Shown here: positions 45,102 to 55,483 of the stretch, in pieces
Position numbering within the stretch: the first letter of the stretch is position 1
Layout of the letters: each line of letters begins with the position of its first letter
Assembly: GCF_022654015.1 (NCBI RefSeq)
Contig: NZ_CP073063.1
Coordinates: 1,054,001 to 1,118,000, forward strand
From: Brevundimonas diminuta
Lineage (GTDB): Bacteria; Pseudomonadota; Alphaproteobacteria; Caulobacterales; Caulobacteraceae
Direction of reading: 5' to 3'
Length of the DNA stretch: 64,000 nucleotides
Program-made: the position numbers and the translations under genes
Notes under the pieces: generated by a model
The model's database searches: none
What the model was told of the DNA's origin: nothing
Seen by the model: the letters and a program-made list of their open reading frames with translations, nothing else

Positions 45102-45764
45102 ATGTCAGCCCCCGCTCTGTCCCTCGATTCGACCGAACCGTCCGTGTCCCCGCCTGACGCCGCGCCATCTGTCGGCGCGCTTGTCGCTGTCCGTCCCGGC
45201 GCCATCATACTGACGCGTCACGGCGAGCCGGCCCTGTCGCGCAAATGCCTGATCTCGGCGCGCCAGTACGGCGACTGGTGGGCGAAGTATGAGATCGGCG
45301 GCCTGCTGGCCGGTCAAACGCCGCCGCCCGAACTGGTCGCGGCGGCGCAGGGCGCTGGAGCCATTTACGCCTCGACCCGTCAGCGCGCTCAGGAAACCGC
45401 CGCTGCGGTCGCCGCCGGGCGCGAGGTCATGGCCGACGTCATGTTCATCGAGGCGCCCCTGCCGCCGCCGCCGATTCCGGAATGGATCAAGCTGTCGCCC
45501 AAATGGTGGGGCGTGGTGTCGCGCTTCTGGTGGCACGCCTTTGATCACCACGGCGGCCAGGAAACCCGCGCTCAGGCCGAGGCGCGGGCCGATCAGGCGG
45601 CGCAGAAGCTGATTGCGCGCGCCGAAGGCGGGCAGGACGTGCTGGTTTTCGCCCACGGCTATTTCAACCACATGGTCGGCCGGGCGCTGAAGGCCGACGG
45701 CTGGAAACTGGTCCAGAACCAGGGCTTCAAATACTGGTCGCAGCGTCGCTACGAGAAGCGATAG
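45102..45764 (+). CDS. Histidine phosphatase family protein
   Basis: A 220-residue member of the phosphoglycerate-mutase-like branch. The catalytic motif ILTRHGEPALSR (RHG, about 37-39) and the second His in VFAHGYFNHMVGRAL are present; GAGAIYASTRQRAQETA matches the core S/T-R-A-x-Q-T region. An N-terminal Pro/Ser-rich stretch of about 30 residues has no clear signal peptide. ATG 45102 is preferred over an in-frame TTG 9 codons earlier. Substrate unknown. Confidence 0.88.
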   Translation: MSAPALSLDSTEPSVSPPDAAPSVGALVAVRPGAIILTRHGEPALSRKCLISARQYGDWWAKYEIGGLLAGQTPPPELVAAAQGAGAIYASTRQRAQETAAAVAAGREVMADVMFIEAPLPPPPIPEWIKLSPKWWGVVSRFWWHAFDHHGGQETRAQAEARADQAAQKLIARAEGGQDVLVFAHGYFNHMVGRALKADGWKLVQNQGFKYWSQRRYEKR

Positions 45765-45812
45765 CCGCTTCTGGCGTTGATGCGCCCCGCGCGCGCCTCT
45801 AGGGTCCGCGCC

Positions 45813-46064
45813 ATGACCGATACCGCCGCCGCCATCCCCGCCGATCTCAGCTTCGAAGACGCCCTGAAGCGCCTGGAGACCATCGTGTCTCGCCTGGAAT
45901 CCGGCCAGGCGCCGCTGGAGGAATCGATCGCTCTCTATGAAGAGGGCGCCAAGCTGAAGGCCCACTGCGAGGCGCGGCTGAAGGCGGCTCAATTGCGTGT
46001 TGAAAAGATCGTGGTCGGCCCCGACGGCCAGGCCAAGGGCGTCGAGGCGGCGTCCTTCGAATGA
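45813..46064 (+). CDS. xseB: Exodeoxyribonuclease VII small subunit
   Basis: Small subunit of the single-strand exonuclease, 83 residues. [20 protein letters not shown] and [20 protein letters not shown] are the XseB signature. ATG at 45813 yields the normal length. It precedes ispA and dxs, a conserved order in proteobacteria. Confidence 0.95.
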   Translation: MTDTAAAIPADLSFEDALKRLETIVSRLESGQAPLEESIALYEEGAKLKAHCEARLKAAQLRVEKIVVGPDGQAKGVEAASFE

Positions 46065-46104
46065 TCCCTGCATCGTCTTCGAGCCTGGTCTGGAGCCGGT
46101 TCTC

Positions 46105-47019
46105 GTGAACCGCGTCATCGCCGCGAACTCGCCGGAACAGGCGGTGATCGATCGCGTGGCCGAGGTCGCGGATCTGGTCACGGTCGCGCTGGATGAACTG
46201 CTGCCGCGCGCCGAGGGCCCCGAATCCCGTCTGACCGAGGCGATGCGCTATGCAGCGCTGGGCCCTGGCAAACGCTTGCGGCCGTTCTTCGCGCTGGAGG
46301 CCGCACGCCTGTTCGACATCGATGAGCGGTCGGTGCTCCGCGCCGCCTGCGCTTTGGAATGCGTGCACGCCTACAGCCTGGTTCACGACGACCTGCCGTG
46401 CATGGACGACGACGACGTGCGCCGGGGGCGGCCGACCGTTCATCGGGCCTATGACGAGGCGACGGCGGTGCTGGCCGGCGATGCGCTGCAGACGGCCGCC
46501 TTCGACATCATCCTGCATGACGACACCCATGAGGATGCGGCCGTGCGCTGCGAACTGGCGGCGCGGCTGTCGCTGGCGTCCGGCGCGCGGGGCATGGCGG
46601 GCGGTCAGATGATCGATCTGCTGGGCGTGCGCGACGATCTGGGCGGGGTGGCGCGGATGCAGCGATTGAAAACCGGCGCCCTGTTCGCCTACGCCTTCGA
46701 AATCCCGCTGATCATCGCCGACGCCTCTGCCCAACACCGCCATGCTCTGATCAGCTTCGCCCACGACGTCGGCCTGGCCTATCAGATCGTCGACGACCTG
46801 CTGGACGCCGAAGGCTCAGCCGAGGAAATGGGCAAGGCGGCGGGGGGCAAGGACGCGGCTCTCGGCAAAACCAACTTCGTCACCCTGCTGGGTCTGGAGG
46901 CGGCGCGGCAAAGGGTCGCGCATCTCGCAAACCAGGCCCAGTCGCATCTGGAGCCGTTCGGCGACGAGGCCGAAATCCTCAGGGCCAGCGTGGACTTTGT
47001 GCTAAAGCGCCGGTCCTGA
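46105..47019 (+). CDS. ispA: Farnesyl diphosphate synthase (geranyltranstransferase)
   Basis: Condenses IPP with DMAPP and GPP to farnesyl diphosphate for quinones and undecaprenyl carriers. The 304-residue helical protein has the first Asp-rich motif [17 protein letters not shown] (about 95) and the second [11 protein letters not shown] (about 231), plus GPGKRLRPF for IPP binding. No ATG fits; GTG at 46105 with GGAG 8-10 bases upstream gives the family N-terminus. 40 bases separate it from xseB. Confidence 0.93.
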   Translation: MNRVIAANSPEQAVIDRVAEVADLVTVALDELLPRAEGPESRLTEAMRYAALGPGKRLRPFFALEAARLFDIDERSVLRAACALECVHAYSLVHDDLPCMDDDDVRRGRPTVHRAYDEATAVLAGDALQTAAFDIILHDDTHEDAAVRCELAARLSLASGARGMAGGQMIDLLGVRDDLGGVARMQRLKTGALFAYAFEIPLIIADASAQHRHALISFAHDVGLAYQIVDDLLDAEGSAEEMGKAAGGKDAALGKTNFVTLLGLEAARQRVAHLANQAQSHLEPFGDEAEILRASVDFVLKRRS

Positions 47020-47079
47020 TACGAAACGTTGAACCGACCTGCGGGTTGATCGACCAGACTTTCCAAGGTTTTACGGCTG

Positions 47080-48990
47080 ATGCCCGACACCCCGCTACTC
47101 GACACCGTCAAGACGCCCGCCGACACGCGGGACTTCGATATCGCCCAGCTGAAACAGCTGGCGCAGGAGGTGCGGGCCGAAACGATCGACGCCGTGTCCG
47201 TCACCGGCGGCCATCTGGGGGCGGGTCTGGGCGTGGTCGAACTGACCACGGCGCTGCACCATGTGTTCGAGACGCCCAAGGACGTTCTGATCTGGGACGT
47301 CGGGCATCAGTGCTATCCGCACAAGATCCTGACCGGGCGGCGCGACCGCATCCGCACCCTGCGTCAGGGCGGCGGCCTGTCGGGCTTCACCAAGCGCAGC
47401 GAGAGCGAATACGATCCGTTCGGCGCGGCGCACGCCTCGACCTCCATCAGCGCCGCCCTGGGCTTCGCCGCCGCGCGCGATCAGAAGGGCGAGAAGAACC
47501 GCGTCGTGGCAGTCATCGGCGACGGCTCCATGTCGGCCGGCATGGCCTATGAGGCGATGAACAACGCCGCCGAGGCGACCAGCGGCCAGCTGATGGTCAT
47601 CCTGAACGACAACGATATGTCGATCGCGCCGCCGGTTGGCGGGATGAGCGCCTATTTGGCCGGCCTTGTGTCGGGCGGCGCCTATCAGAACGTCCGCCGC
47701 CTAGGCAAGACGGTGGCCCAGCACCTGCCGCGCCCGTTCCGCAAGGCGGCCAAGAAGGCCGAGGAATACGCTCGCGGCATGGTCACCGGCGGCACCTTCT
47801 TCGAGGAGTTGGGCTTCTATTACGTCGGTCCGATCGACGGCCACGACATGGACAATCTGGTGCCGATCCTGAAGAAGGCGGCCGCCATCGAGGACCGCCC
47901 GGTGCTGGTCCACGTCGTGACGCAGAAGGGCAAGGGCTACGCCCCCGCCGAAAGCAGCGCCGACAAACTGCATGCGGTCGTCAAGTTCGACGTGGTCTCG
48001 GGCAAGCAGGCCAAGGCCATCTCCAATGCGCCCAGCTACACCAAGGTGTTCGGGACCGAGCTGATCAAACACGCCAAGGTCGATCCGTCGATCGTGGCGA
48101 TCACGGCGGCCATGCCGTCGGGCACAGGTCTGGACCTGTTCGGCCAGGCCTTCCCCGAGCGGACCTATGACGTCGGCATCGCCGAACAGCATGCGGTGAC
48201 CTTCGCGGCCGGGCTGGCGGCGGACGGGATGAAGCCGGTCTGCGCCATCTATTCGACCTTCCTTCAGCGCGGCTACGATCAGGTCGTCCACGACGTGGCG
48301 ATCCAGTCGCTGCCGGTGCGCTTCGCCATGGACCGGGCGGGTCTTGTCGGATCGGACGGCGCGACGCACGCCGGATCGTTCGACATCGGCTTTATGGGCG
48401 CGCTGCCCGGCATGGTGCTGATGGCCGCCGCCGACGAGGCCGAACTGGCGGCGATGATCTCGACCAGCCTAGCCATCGACGACCGGCCCAGCGCCTTCCG
48501 CTATCCGCGCGGCGACGGCGTGGGCGTGGAGATCCCGGAACTGGCCGCGCCGCTGGAGATCGGCAAGGGCCGTATCGTGCGCGAGGGGACCTCTGTCGCC
48601 ATCCTCAGCCTGGGCACGCGTCTGCAAGAATCGTTGAAGGCGGCGGACATGCTGGCCGCCAAGGGCGTGTCGGCGACGGTGGCGGACGCCCGGTTCGCCA
48701 AGCCGCTGGACGCCGATCTAATCCTGCGTCTGGCGCGCGAGCACGAGGCCCTGATCACGGTCGAAGAAGGCGCCATGGGCGGCTTCGGCGCCTTCGTGCT
48801 GCAACTGCTGGCCGAAAAGGGTGCGCTGGACGGCGGGCTCAAGATCCGCACCCTGAACCTGCCCGACGTCTTCCAGGACCAGGATGCGCCCATGGCCATG
48901 TACGCCCAAGCCGGCCTGAACGCCGAACACATCACCGCCGCCGCGCTTCAGGCCCTGGGCGTGTCCGCCAGTCAGGCCGTCAGAGCCTAA
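47080..48990 (+). CDS. dxs: 1-deoxy-D-xylulose-5-phosphate synthase
   Basis: First enzyme of the non-mevalonate isoprenoid pathway, from pyruvate and glyceraldehyde-3-phosphate, with thiamine diphosphate. The 636-residue protein shows [25 protein letters not shown] residues near 60-80, the TPP motif GDGSMSAG...NDND (about 147-175), the family part [10 protein letters not shown], and the transketolase middle domain [18 protein letters not shown]. It follows ispA, so IPP supply and FPP synthesis are linked. Start ATG 47080. Confidence 0.97.
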   Translation: MPDTPLLDTVKTPADTRDFDIAQLKQLAQEVRAETIDAVSVTGGHLGAGLGVVELTTALHHVFETPKDVLIWDVGHQCYPHKILTGRRDRIRTLRQGGGLSGFTKRSESEYDPFGAAHASTSISAALGFAAARDQKGEKNRVVAVIGDGSMSAGMAYEAMNNAAEATSGQLMVILNDNDMSIAPPVGGMSAYLAGLVSGGAYQNVRRLGKTVAQHLPRPFRKAAKKAEEYARGMVTGGTFFEELGFYYVGPIDGHDMDNLVPILKKAAAIEDRPVLVHVVTQKGKGYAPAESSADKLHAVVKFDVVSGKQAKAISNAPSYTKVFGTELIKHAKVDPSIVAITAAMPSGTGLDLFGQAFPERTYDVGIAEQHAVTFAAGLAADGMKPVCAIYSTFLQRGYDQVVHDVAIQSLPVRFAMDRAGLVGSDGATHAGSFDIGFMGALPGMVLMAAADEAELAAMISTSLAIDDRPSAFRYPRGDGVGVEIPELAAPLEIGKGRIVREGTSVAILSLGTRLQESLKAADMLAAKGVSATVADARFAKPLDADLILRLAREHEALITVEEGAMGGFGAFVLQLLAEKGALDGGLKIRTLNLPDVFQDQDAPMAMYAQAGLNAEHITAAALQALGVSASQAVRA

Positions 48991-48999
48991 ATTTCGGGC

Positions 49000-49929
49000 C
49001 TAGAGTTGGCCCATGGTGTTGTCGTGATCCACGGCTTGCTTCTTTAGCCAGCCGACGAAGGCGGTGGCGCTGGGTGAGGGCGGGCGGTCGCGGGGCTGGA
49101 CGACGTAATAGGCGAAGCCGACCGCTTCCGAGCCATCGGGAAAGGGCGCGACCAGACGGCCGGACGCCAGGTCCGCCTGGGCCAGGGTGCGTTTGGCCAG
49201 GGCTACGCCGCGCCCCGATATGGCGGCTTCGATCAACAGACCCGACTGGTTGAAACGCGAGCCGCGACGCGGGTCGGGGTGACGAATGCCGCGCGCCTTC
49301 AGCCACATCGCCCAGTCGGGGCGGCTGGGGTCGCCGTCGTTGGACATGTCGTGCAGCAGGGTGTGGCCGATCAGGTCGGCGGGTTTGCGGATCGGCTTGT
49401 CGCCATCTATCAGCGAGGGGGCGCAGACCGGCAGCACCGTCTCGGTCATCAGCCGATCGACCGTCAGGCCGGGATAGTCGCCGGGACCGTAGCGTACCGC
49501 CAGATCGACCTTGCCCTCGCTCAGGTCCGCCGGCTCCATGTCGGCCGAGATCCACAGTTCAATCTCGGGATGGGCGGTGTGGAAGTCGTCCATACGCGGC
49601 ATCAGCCATTTGGAGGCGAAACCGGGCGCGACGCTGATCGACACCTGTTTGCGACGCGGCGGTTCGCGTAACAGGGCCGAGGCGTCCATCAGCCGCTCGA
49701 ACCCCTCGCGCAGCAGCGGCACGGACGAGCGGCCGAGATCGGTCAGTTGAAGCCCGCGCGCCTCGCGTACAAACAGCGGCCCGCCGACGATGTCTTCCAA
49801 CAGGCGGATCTGCTGGCTGACCGCGCCGGGCGTCACCGACAGTTCGTCGGCGGCGCGCGAAAAGTTCAGGTGACGCGCAGCGGCCTCGAAGGCGCGCAGG
49901 GCGTTAAGCGGGAGCAGGGATCGGACCAT
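49000..49929 (-). CDS. LysR-family transcription regulator, GcvA-like
   Basis: A 309-residue regulator. An N-terminal winged helix ([20 protein letters not shown], then [11 protein letters not shown]) and a type-2 periplasmic-binding-like effector domain are clear; sequence style is that of GcvA/AmpR. ATG at 49929 gives the exact family start; the open frame continues upstream through the divergent cysG without supporting features. It is divergent from cysG with a 124-base shared region, so control of the sulfur genes is plausible but unproven. No clear T-N11-A site could be fixed. Confidence 0.9.
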   Translation of the reverse strand: MVRSLLPLNALRAFEAAARHLNFSRAADELSVTPGAVSQQIRLLEDIVGGPLFVREARGLQLTDLGRSSVPLLREGFERLMDASALLREPPRRKQVSISVAPGFASKWLMPRMDDFHTAHPEIELWISADMEPADLSEGKVDLAVRYGPGDYPGLTVDRLMTETVLPVCAPSLIDGDKPIRKPADLIGHTLLHDMSNDGDPSRPDWAMWLKARGIRHPDPRRGSRFNQSGLLIEAAISGRGVALAKRTLAQADLASGRLVAPFPDGSEAVGFAYYVVQPRDRPPSPSATAFVGWLKKQAVDHDNTMGQL

Positions 49930-50053
49930 CGCGGATAGAAATCCTATCAGCGAGGCAAAGGCAATCTGGTTTGCGGCTCTGGACCCGGAAGACGAAGGTT
50001 CGCGCCCTGCCGTCGTCCCTGTTTCCTCTCCCGACGGCCCAGAAAGCAAGACG

Positions 50054-51436
50054 ATGCGTGTATTCCTCGCCTCCATTCCGCTGGAGGCCGCAAAGATCGT
50101 GATCATCGGCGGCGGCGAGCCGGCGCTGGCCAAGCTGCGACTGTTCCTGAACACGCCGGCCGAGGTGGTATGGTTCGCGCCCGACGGCGCGCCTCCCAAG
50201 ATCGAGACGCCGTTGACGGCGCCGGAGCCGGTGCTGCGTTCGCCAGAGGCTGACGACTTGGCGGGCGCACGGCTGGTGTTCATGGCGCTGGACGACGCGG
50301 ACGAACTTGCGCGGCTGGGCACCCTGGCTCGGGCGGCGGGGGCCCAGGTCAATGTGGTGGACAAGCCGCATCTGAGCGACTTCCAGACTCCGGCCCTGAT
50401 CGATCGCGACGAGGTGGTGATCGGCGTCGCGACCGGCGGATCGGCGCCCATCCTGGCGCGGGACATCCGCACCGCCATCGAAGGCGTGCTGCCGGCAGGC
50501 CTGGCCAATGTGGGCCGGATGGCGCGCGAGTTGCGTGATACGGTCAAGGCCAGCGTGCCGGACTTCATGGCGCGCCGTCGCTTCTGGGAAAAGGCCTTCC
50601 GGGGATCGGCCGCGACCCTGGCGGCGGAAGGTCGGACGGCCGAGGCGCGGCGTGAGATGCTGCGCCTGCTGAATGTCGCCACGCCGGAACAGGGGATGGT
50701 CCACATCGTCGGCGCGGGGCCGGGCGATCCGGAGTTGCTGACCCTGAAGGCGCTTCGCGTATTGCAGGACGCTGACGTCATCATCCACGACCGACTGGTG
50801 CCCGAGGCGGTGCTGGAGCGGGCGCGGCGCGACGCCAAACGCTTGTATGTCGGCAAGGCGCGCGGCGACCATTCGGTGCCGCAGGATCAGATCGAGGCCC
50901 TGATGATCGAGGAAGCCCGCGCCGGCCACCGGGTCGTGCGGCTGAAGGGCGGCGATCCCTTCGTCTTCGGTCGCGGCGGCGAGGAGTTGGACGCCATGCG
51001 GGCGGCGGGGGTGCCGGTCTTCGTGGTGCCCGGGGTGACGGCGGCCCTGGCCTGCGCGGCCTCCGCGGGCATACCTCTGACCCATCGCGACCACGCCCAG
51101 GCCGTGACCTTCGTGACAGCCCAGGCCAAGCCGGGCGGCGTCGACGCGGATTGGACGAAGCTGGCCGGCCCCAACCACACCCTGGCCATCTACATGGGGT
51201 CGGATCGGGCCGACGAGACGGCTGCGCGACTGATCGCGGCGGGGCGCTCGCCGTCGACGCCCGTCGCCATCGTCGAGAACGGCAGCCGCCCGGATGAGCG
51301 GGTTCTGACCGGGCGCCTGGATGGGCTGGGTGCCCTGGTGCGCGGCGCCGACCTGACCGGTCCGGCCCTGTTGTTCGTCGGCGAGACGGCGGCCTTCTCG
51401 GCGTCGGTCGAGACGCGGACGGAGGCGGCGGCGTGA
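50054..51436 (+). CDS. cysG: Siroheme synthase CysG (multifunctional)
   Basis: Makes siroheme from uroporphyrinogen III, for sulfite reductase. The 460-residue protein fuses an N-terminal precorrin-2 dehydrogenase/ferrochelatase (NAD motif VIIGGGEPALAKLRL, about 17; RDIRTAIEGVLP) with a C-terminal uroporphyrinogen methyltransferase (HIVGAGPGDPELLTLKAL at about 217, VRLKGGDPFVFGRGGEE at about 296). Its stop overlaps the GTG of the DUF2849 gene. First gene of the sulfur-assimilation operon. Confidence 0.95.
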   Translation: MRVFLASIPLEAAKIVIIGGGEPALAKLRLFLNTPAEVVWFAPDGAPPKIETPLTAPEPVLRSPEADDLAGARLVFMALDDADELARLGTLARAAGAQVNVVDKPHLSDFQTPALIDRDEVVIGVATGGSAPILARDIRTAIEGVLPAGLANVGRMARELRDTVKASVPDFMARRRFWEKAFRGSAATLAAEGRTAEARREMLRLLNVATPEQGMVHIVGAGPGDPELLTLKALRVLQDADVIIHDRLVPEAVLERARRDAKRLYVGKARGDHSVPQDQIEALMIEEARAGHRVVRLKGGDPFVFGRGGEELDAMRAAGVPVFVVPGVTAALACAASAGIPLTHRDHAQAVTFVTAQAKPGGVDADWTKLAGPNHTLAIYMGSDRADETAARLIAAGRSPSTPVAIVENGSRPDERVLTGRLDGLGALVRGADLTGPALLFVGETAAFSASVETRTEAAA

Positions 51437-51708
51437 AGATCGTGACCGCAAACCGCCTGTCGGACGGCCGCGTCATCTATGCGGGCGTCGACAACCAGCC
51501 GGTCGATCACATCGATCAGGCTTCGGTGCTGGACGAGACGGCGGCCGAGGTCGTGCTGGCTGACGTCGCCGGGCGGCCAGACGTCTTCGTGAATCCTTAT
51601 CTGTTCGACGTTCAGGATCACACGCCGTTGGGCCGCGATCGGCTGAAGGAGCGCATCCGCTCGGCCGGGCCGACCGTTGGTCACAGCGTCGTCGGAGGCG
51701 TGGGCTGA
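51433..51708 (+). CDS. DUF2849 domain protein
   Basis: A 91-residue protein with the DUF2849 pattern: KIVTANRLSDGRVIYAGVD, then VLADVAGRPDVFVNPYLFDV and a terminal RLKERIRSAGPT. It is regularly found between cysG and cysI in alphaproteobacteria, which implies a role with sulfite reductase, of unknown kind. GTG start overlaps cysG (GTGA), and its stop overlaps the cysI ATG (TGATG). Confidence 0.88.
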   Translation: MKIVTANRLSDGRVIYAGVDNQPVDHIDQASVLDETAAEVVLADVAGRPDVFVNPYLFDVQDHTPLGRDRLKERIRSAGPTVGHSVVGGVG

Positions 51709-53375
51709 TGTATCGCTATGACGAGTTCGACCATGCCCTGGTGCGTGAACGGGTCGATGAGTTTTCTGATCAGGTGGCGCGCCGCGCGTCAGGCGCCCTG
51801 ACCGAGGATGAGTTCAAGCCGCTGCGGCTGATGAACGGCGTCTATCTGCAATTGCACGCCTATATGCTGCGCGTCGCCATTCCTTACGGGGTCATGAGCA
51901 GTCGTCAGATGCGTCGGCTGGCTCATATCGCGCGGACCTATGACAAGGGCTACGGCCACTTCACTACCCGCTGCAACATCCAGTACAACTGGCCGGCCCT
52001 GACCGACCTGCCGGCGATCCTCAGTGATCTGGCCGATGTCGAGATGCACGCCATCCAGACCTCGGGCAACTGCATCCGCAACACCACGACCGACGTCTTC
52101 GCCGGCGCCGCCGATGACGAGATCGAGGATCCGCGCCCCTGGTGCGAGATTATCCGCCAGTGGTCGACCATCCACCCGGAGTTCAGTTTCCTGCCGCGCA
52201 AGTTCAAGATCGCGGTGATCGGGGCCGAGAAGGATCGGGCGGCGATCCGCACCCACGACGTCGGCCTGCAGATCGTAAAGGGTGAAGACGGTGGAACGGC
52301 CTTCCGCGTCTTCGTCGGCGGCGGGCAGGGGCGTCTGCCCCATATCGGTCAGGAGATCGCCTCGGCGGTCCCGGCGGCGGACCTTCTGGCCTATCTAACC
52401 GCCATCCTGCGGGCCTGGAACCTGCTGGGGCGGCGCGACAACATCCACAAGGCGCGGATCAAGATCTTGGTCGCGTCGCTAGGCATCGAGGCCTTCCGTG
52501 AGGAGGTGGACAAACACTACGCCACCCTGCGCCGGGAGGACTTGCGGATACCGGAAGATGAGGCCGCGCGTATCCAGGCCTACTTCGCCCCGCCGCTGTT
52601 CGAGACTCTGCCCAAAGTGAGCGGCGCGTTCGACCGCGCCCTGTTGGCCGATCCGGACTTCGCCCGGTTTGCGCGCAACAACGTCCGTCGTCATCGCCAG
52701 CCGGGTTACGCCTCGGTGGTGGTGTCGCTGAAGCCGGTCGGCGGGGTGCCGGGCGACATCACGGCGGACCAGATGGACGCGGTGGCGGACCTGGCCGAGC
52801 GCTATTCGTTCGACGAACTGCGCGCCGCCTATGAGCAGAACCTGGTCCTGCCCCATGTGAAGCTGGACGATGTGCCGACGGTCTGGCGGGCGTTGCGCGA
52901 GGCGGGGCTGGCCACGGCCAACGCCGATCTGGCGACCGACGTGATCGCCTGCCCGGGCCTGGACTATTGCAGCCTGGCCAACGCCCGCTCGATCCCGGTG
53001 GCCCAGGCCCTGTCCAAGCGTTTGGCGGACATGGACTATCAGGAGACGCTGGGGCCGGTCCGCATCAACATGAGCGGCTGCATCAACGCCTGCGGCCACC
53101 ACCACGTCGGCCACATCGGCGTGCTGGGCGTCGATCGCAAGGGCGAGGAATACTATCAGATTACCGTCGGCGGTTCGCCCGACGAACAGGCGGCGCTGGG
53201 CGACATTGTCGGCAAGAGCCTGCCGGCAGACGAGGTTGCGCCTGCCATTCAGCGGACCCTGGACCGCTATCTGCAAATCCGCACGGACGGCGAGCGGTTC
53301 ATCGACACGGTGCGCCGCGTCGGTCCCGATCCCTTCCGCGACGCCATATATGAGACGCTCGATGCAACGGCTTGA
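51708..53375 (+). CDS. cysI: Sulfite reductase hemoprotein (nitrite/sulfite reductase family)
   Basis: Reduces sulfite to sulfide with siroheme and a 4Fe-4S cluster. The 555-residue protein has two NIR/SIR repeats, SGNCIRNTTTDVFAG in the first half and, near the end, four cluster Cys: Cys415 and Cys421 (CPGLDYC), Cys458 and Cys462 (SGCINAC). This C-x5-C-x36-C-x3-C spacing is diagnostic. No flavoprotein subunit gene is nearby, so electrons probably come from ferredoxin or elsewhere. Its 3' end overlaps the next gene by 14 bases. Confidence 0.95.
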   Translation: MYRYDEFDHALVRERVDEFSDQVARRASGALTEDEFKPLRLMNGVYLQLHAYMLRVAIPYGVMSSRQMRRLAHIARTYDKGYGHFTTRCNIQYNWPALTDLPAILSDLADVEMHAIQTSGNCIRNTTTDVFAGAADDEIEDPRPWCEIIRQWSTIHPEFSFLPRKFKIAVIGAEKDRAAIRTHDVGLQIVKGEDGGTAFRVFVGGGQGRLPHIGQEIASAVPAADLLAYLTAILRAWNLLGRRDNIHKARIKILVASLGIEAFREEVDKHYATLRREDLRIPEDEAARIQAYFAPPLFETLPKVSGAFDRALLADPDFARFARNNVRRHRQPGYASVVVSLKPVGGVPGDITADQMDAVADLAERYSFDELRAAYEQNLVLPHVKLDDVPTVWRALREAGLATANADLATDVIACPGLDYCSLANARSIPVAQALSKRLADMDYQETLGPVRINMSGCINACGHHHVGHIGVLGVDRKGEEYYQITVGGSPDEQAALGDIVGKSLPADEVAPAIQRTLDRYLQIRTDGERFIDTVRRVGPDPFRDAIYETLDATA

Positions 53376-54438
53376 GGGCATACAGAACGGGCTGCGCCTG
53401 TCGGTGACGACCCCGCTGGAGGAGGTCGAGGCCGCCGCCGCGAGCGAAGACACGCTGGTGCTTGAGTTCGACGCCTTCCGCGACGGACGCGGCTTCTCGC
53501 TGGCGGCGGTGTTGCGAGAGCGAGGTTACGCCGGGCGTCTGATCGCGGCGGGCAAGGTGCTGCCGGATCAGGCGCGACACCTGCGGCGTTCGGGCTTCGA
53601 CGCGGTGGAGCTGGCCGAGGGGGCGGATACAGCGGCCTGGGACCGGATGGATCAGGTGTTCAGCGCCGCCTATCAGCCCGCCGTCGATCCTGCGCCGACG
53701 ATCTGGCAGCGTCGGCGCGAGGCGTCGAACGACCGCGACCTGGACGCCCTGGCCGATCGGCTGAACCGCGAGACGGAGGGCAAGGACGCGTCCGAGATCG
53801 TGAAGGCGGCGCTGGATCCGGCGCTCGGCCTGCGAGTCGGCGCCATCTCGTCGTTCGGGGCCGAGTCCGCCGCCCTGCTGGACATCATCGCTGGCGAGGA
53901 CAAGGCCGTGCCGGTGATATTTCTGGAGACGGGCCAGCATTTCCTCCAGACCCTGTCCTATCGCACCCAACTGACCAAGGCGCTGGGGCTGGCCGACGTG
54001 CGGCTGATCACGCCGGATGCGGGCGAGAAGGCGACGCTGGATGCGCGCGACGACCTGTGGAAGACTGATGCGGACGCCTGCTGCGATCTGAGGAAGGTGC
54101 GCCCGCTGGCGCGGGCGACCGCCGGGTTCAATGCGCTTATCACCGGGCGCAAACGCTATCAGGCCGCGACGCGGGCCACGCTGAAGCCGTTCGAGGTGTT
54201 GGACGGGGTGCTGCGGATCAATCCGCTGGCGATCTGGGACGGCGACGACGTCGAGGCCTGGCTGGAGGAGAACGATCTGCCGCGTCACCCGCTTGTCGAA
54301 CAGGGCTACCGATCCATCGGCTGCTGGCCCTGCACCCGCGCGGTCCAGGACGGCGAGGATGCACGCGCCGGACGTTGGTCGGGCATGGACAAGGTCGAGT
54401 GCGGCATCCACTTAGGGCAACGCCAGGCCGCCGCCTGA
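53362..54438 (+). CDS. cysH: DUF934 domain fused to adenylyl-sulfate (APS) reductase
   Basis: A 358-residue fusion. Residues 1-105 are a DUF934 domain (VLEFDAFRDGRGFSLAAVL, then DQARHLRRSGFDAVEL and FSAAYQP), usually a separate gene beside cysI. Residues 120-358 are CysH: PP-loop-like ISSFGAESA, four cluster Cys as CC (240-241) and CxxC (321, 324), and the catalytic Cys347 in ECGIHLG. The four-Cys pattern marks an APS reductase with a 4Fe-4S cluster and not an E. coli-type PAPS enzyme. Start is ATG 53362, or ATG 53350 four codons earlier. No internal stop separates the domains. Confidence 0.9.
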   Translation: MQRLEGIQNGLRLSVTTPLEEVEAAAASEDTLVLEFDAFRDGRGFSLAAVLRERGYAGRLIAAGKVLPDQARHLRRSGFDAVELAEGADTAAWDRMDQVFSAAYQPAVDPAPTIWQRRREASNDRDLDALADRLNRETEGKDASEIVKAALDPALGLRVGAISSFGAESAALLDIIAGEDKAVPVIFLETGQHFLQTLSYRTQLTKALGLADVRLITPDAGEKATLDARDDLWKTDADACCDLRKVRPLARATAGFNALITGRKRYQAATRATLKPFEVLDGVLRINPLAIWDGDDVEAWLEENDLPRHPLVEQGYRSIGCWPCTRAVQDGEDARAGRWSGMDKVECGIHLGQRQAAA

Positions 54439-54474
54439 TCCGCCCTGTTTCGACCTTCGCCTGAAAGCCTGACC

Positions 54475-55473
54475 TTGTCCGCTACGTCATCCGTCATCGA
54501 CCTGATCGGCAATACGCCGCTGGTGCGCCTGAACCGCCTGTCCGATGCGACGGGCTGCGAAATCCTGGGCAAGGCCGAGTTTCTGAATCCCGGTGGGTCG
54601 ATCAAGGACCGCGCCGCCCTGTCGATCATGCAGGGCGCGCGGGCGTCGGGCGCGCTGAAACCCGGCGGGACGATCGTCGAGGGCACGGCCGGCAACACCG
54701 GCATCGGCCTGGCCCTGGTCGGGGCCGCCTTGGGGCATCCGGTCGTCATCGTCATTCCGCGCACCCAGTCGGAAGAGAAGAAATCCGCGATCCGTTCGCT
54801 GGGCGCACGGCTGGTCGAGGTGGACGCCGCGCCCTTTTCCAGCCCGAACCATTTCGTCCACTATTCCGGGCGTCTGGCCGCCGAGCTGAACGACAGCGAA
54901 GAGGCCGGCGCCATCTGGGCCAATCAGTTCGACAACACCGCCAACCGCGAGGCCCACTACAACACGACCGGCCCCGAAATCTGGACGCAGACAAACGGTC
55001 AGGTCGACGCCTTCGTCTCGGCCGTCGGCTCGGGCGGCACCATCGCCGGCGTCGGCGCCTATCTGCGCGAACAGAAGCCGGATGTGACCATCGCCCTGGC
55101 CGACCCAGCGGGCGCGGCCATGTTCAACTGGTTCACCAAGGGCGAGATGACGGGCGAGGGATCGTCGATCACCGAGGGGATCGGCGTGGCCCGCATCACC
55201 GGCAATCTGGAGGGCTTCAAGCCCGACTACGCCTATCGGATCGAGGACGCGGAGTTCCTGCCGATCCTGTTCGACCTGGTGAAGCACGAAGGTTTATCGC
55301 TGGGCGGATCGGCGGGGGTGAACATCGCCGGCGCGGTGCGGCTGGCGCGCGAGCTTGGGCCGGGCAAGACCATCGTCACCTGCCTGTGCGATCCCGGCTC
55401 GCGCTATGCCTCCAAGCTGTTCAACCCGGAATTCCTGCGGTCGAAGGGATTGCCGGAACCGGACTGGGCATAA
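54475..55473 (+). CDS. cysK: Cysteine synthase A
   Basis: PLP enzyme joining O-acetylserine and sulfide to cysteine. The 332-residue protein has the family start LIGNTPLVRLN, PLP-lysine Lys44 in NPGGSIKDRAAL, VEGTAGNTGIGLA for the phosphate/substrate loop and AVGSGGTIAGVG. No ATG or GTG fits before the conserved start, so TTG at 54475 is used; the closest upstream sequence (GAAAG) is a poor ribosome site. Ends the operon. It converges on the DUF885 gene 10 bases away. Confidence 0.93.
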   Translation: MSATSSVIDLIGNTPLVRLNRLSDATGCEILGKAEFLNPGGSIKDRAALSIMQGARASGALKPGGTIVEGTAGNTGIGLALVGAALGHPVVIVIPRTQSEEKKSAIRSLGARLVEVDAAPFSSPNHFVHYSGRLAAELNDSEEAGAIWANQFDNTANREAHYNTTGPEIWTQTNGQVDAFVSAVGSGGTIAGVGAYLREQKPDVTIALADPAGAAMFNWFTKGEMTGEGSSITEGIGVARITGNLEGFKPDYAYRIEDAEFLPILFDLVKHEGLSLGGSAGVNIAGAVRLARELGPGKTIVTCLCDPGSRYASKLFNPEFLRSKGLPEPDWA

Positions 55474-55483
55474 GCCGCACAGC

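Noticed and set aside
49930-50856. N-terminal extension of the LysR gene through cysG
   Set aside because: The frame stays open upstream, but the LysR family starts at the ATG at 49929 and cysG fills the extension on the other strand.
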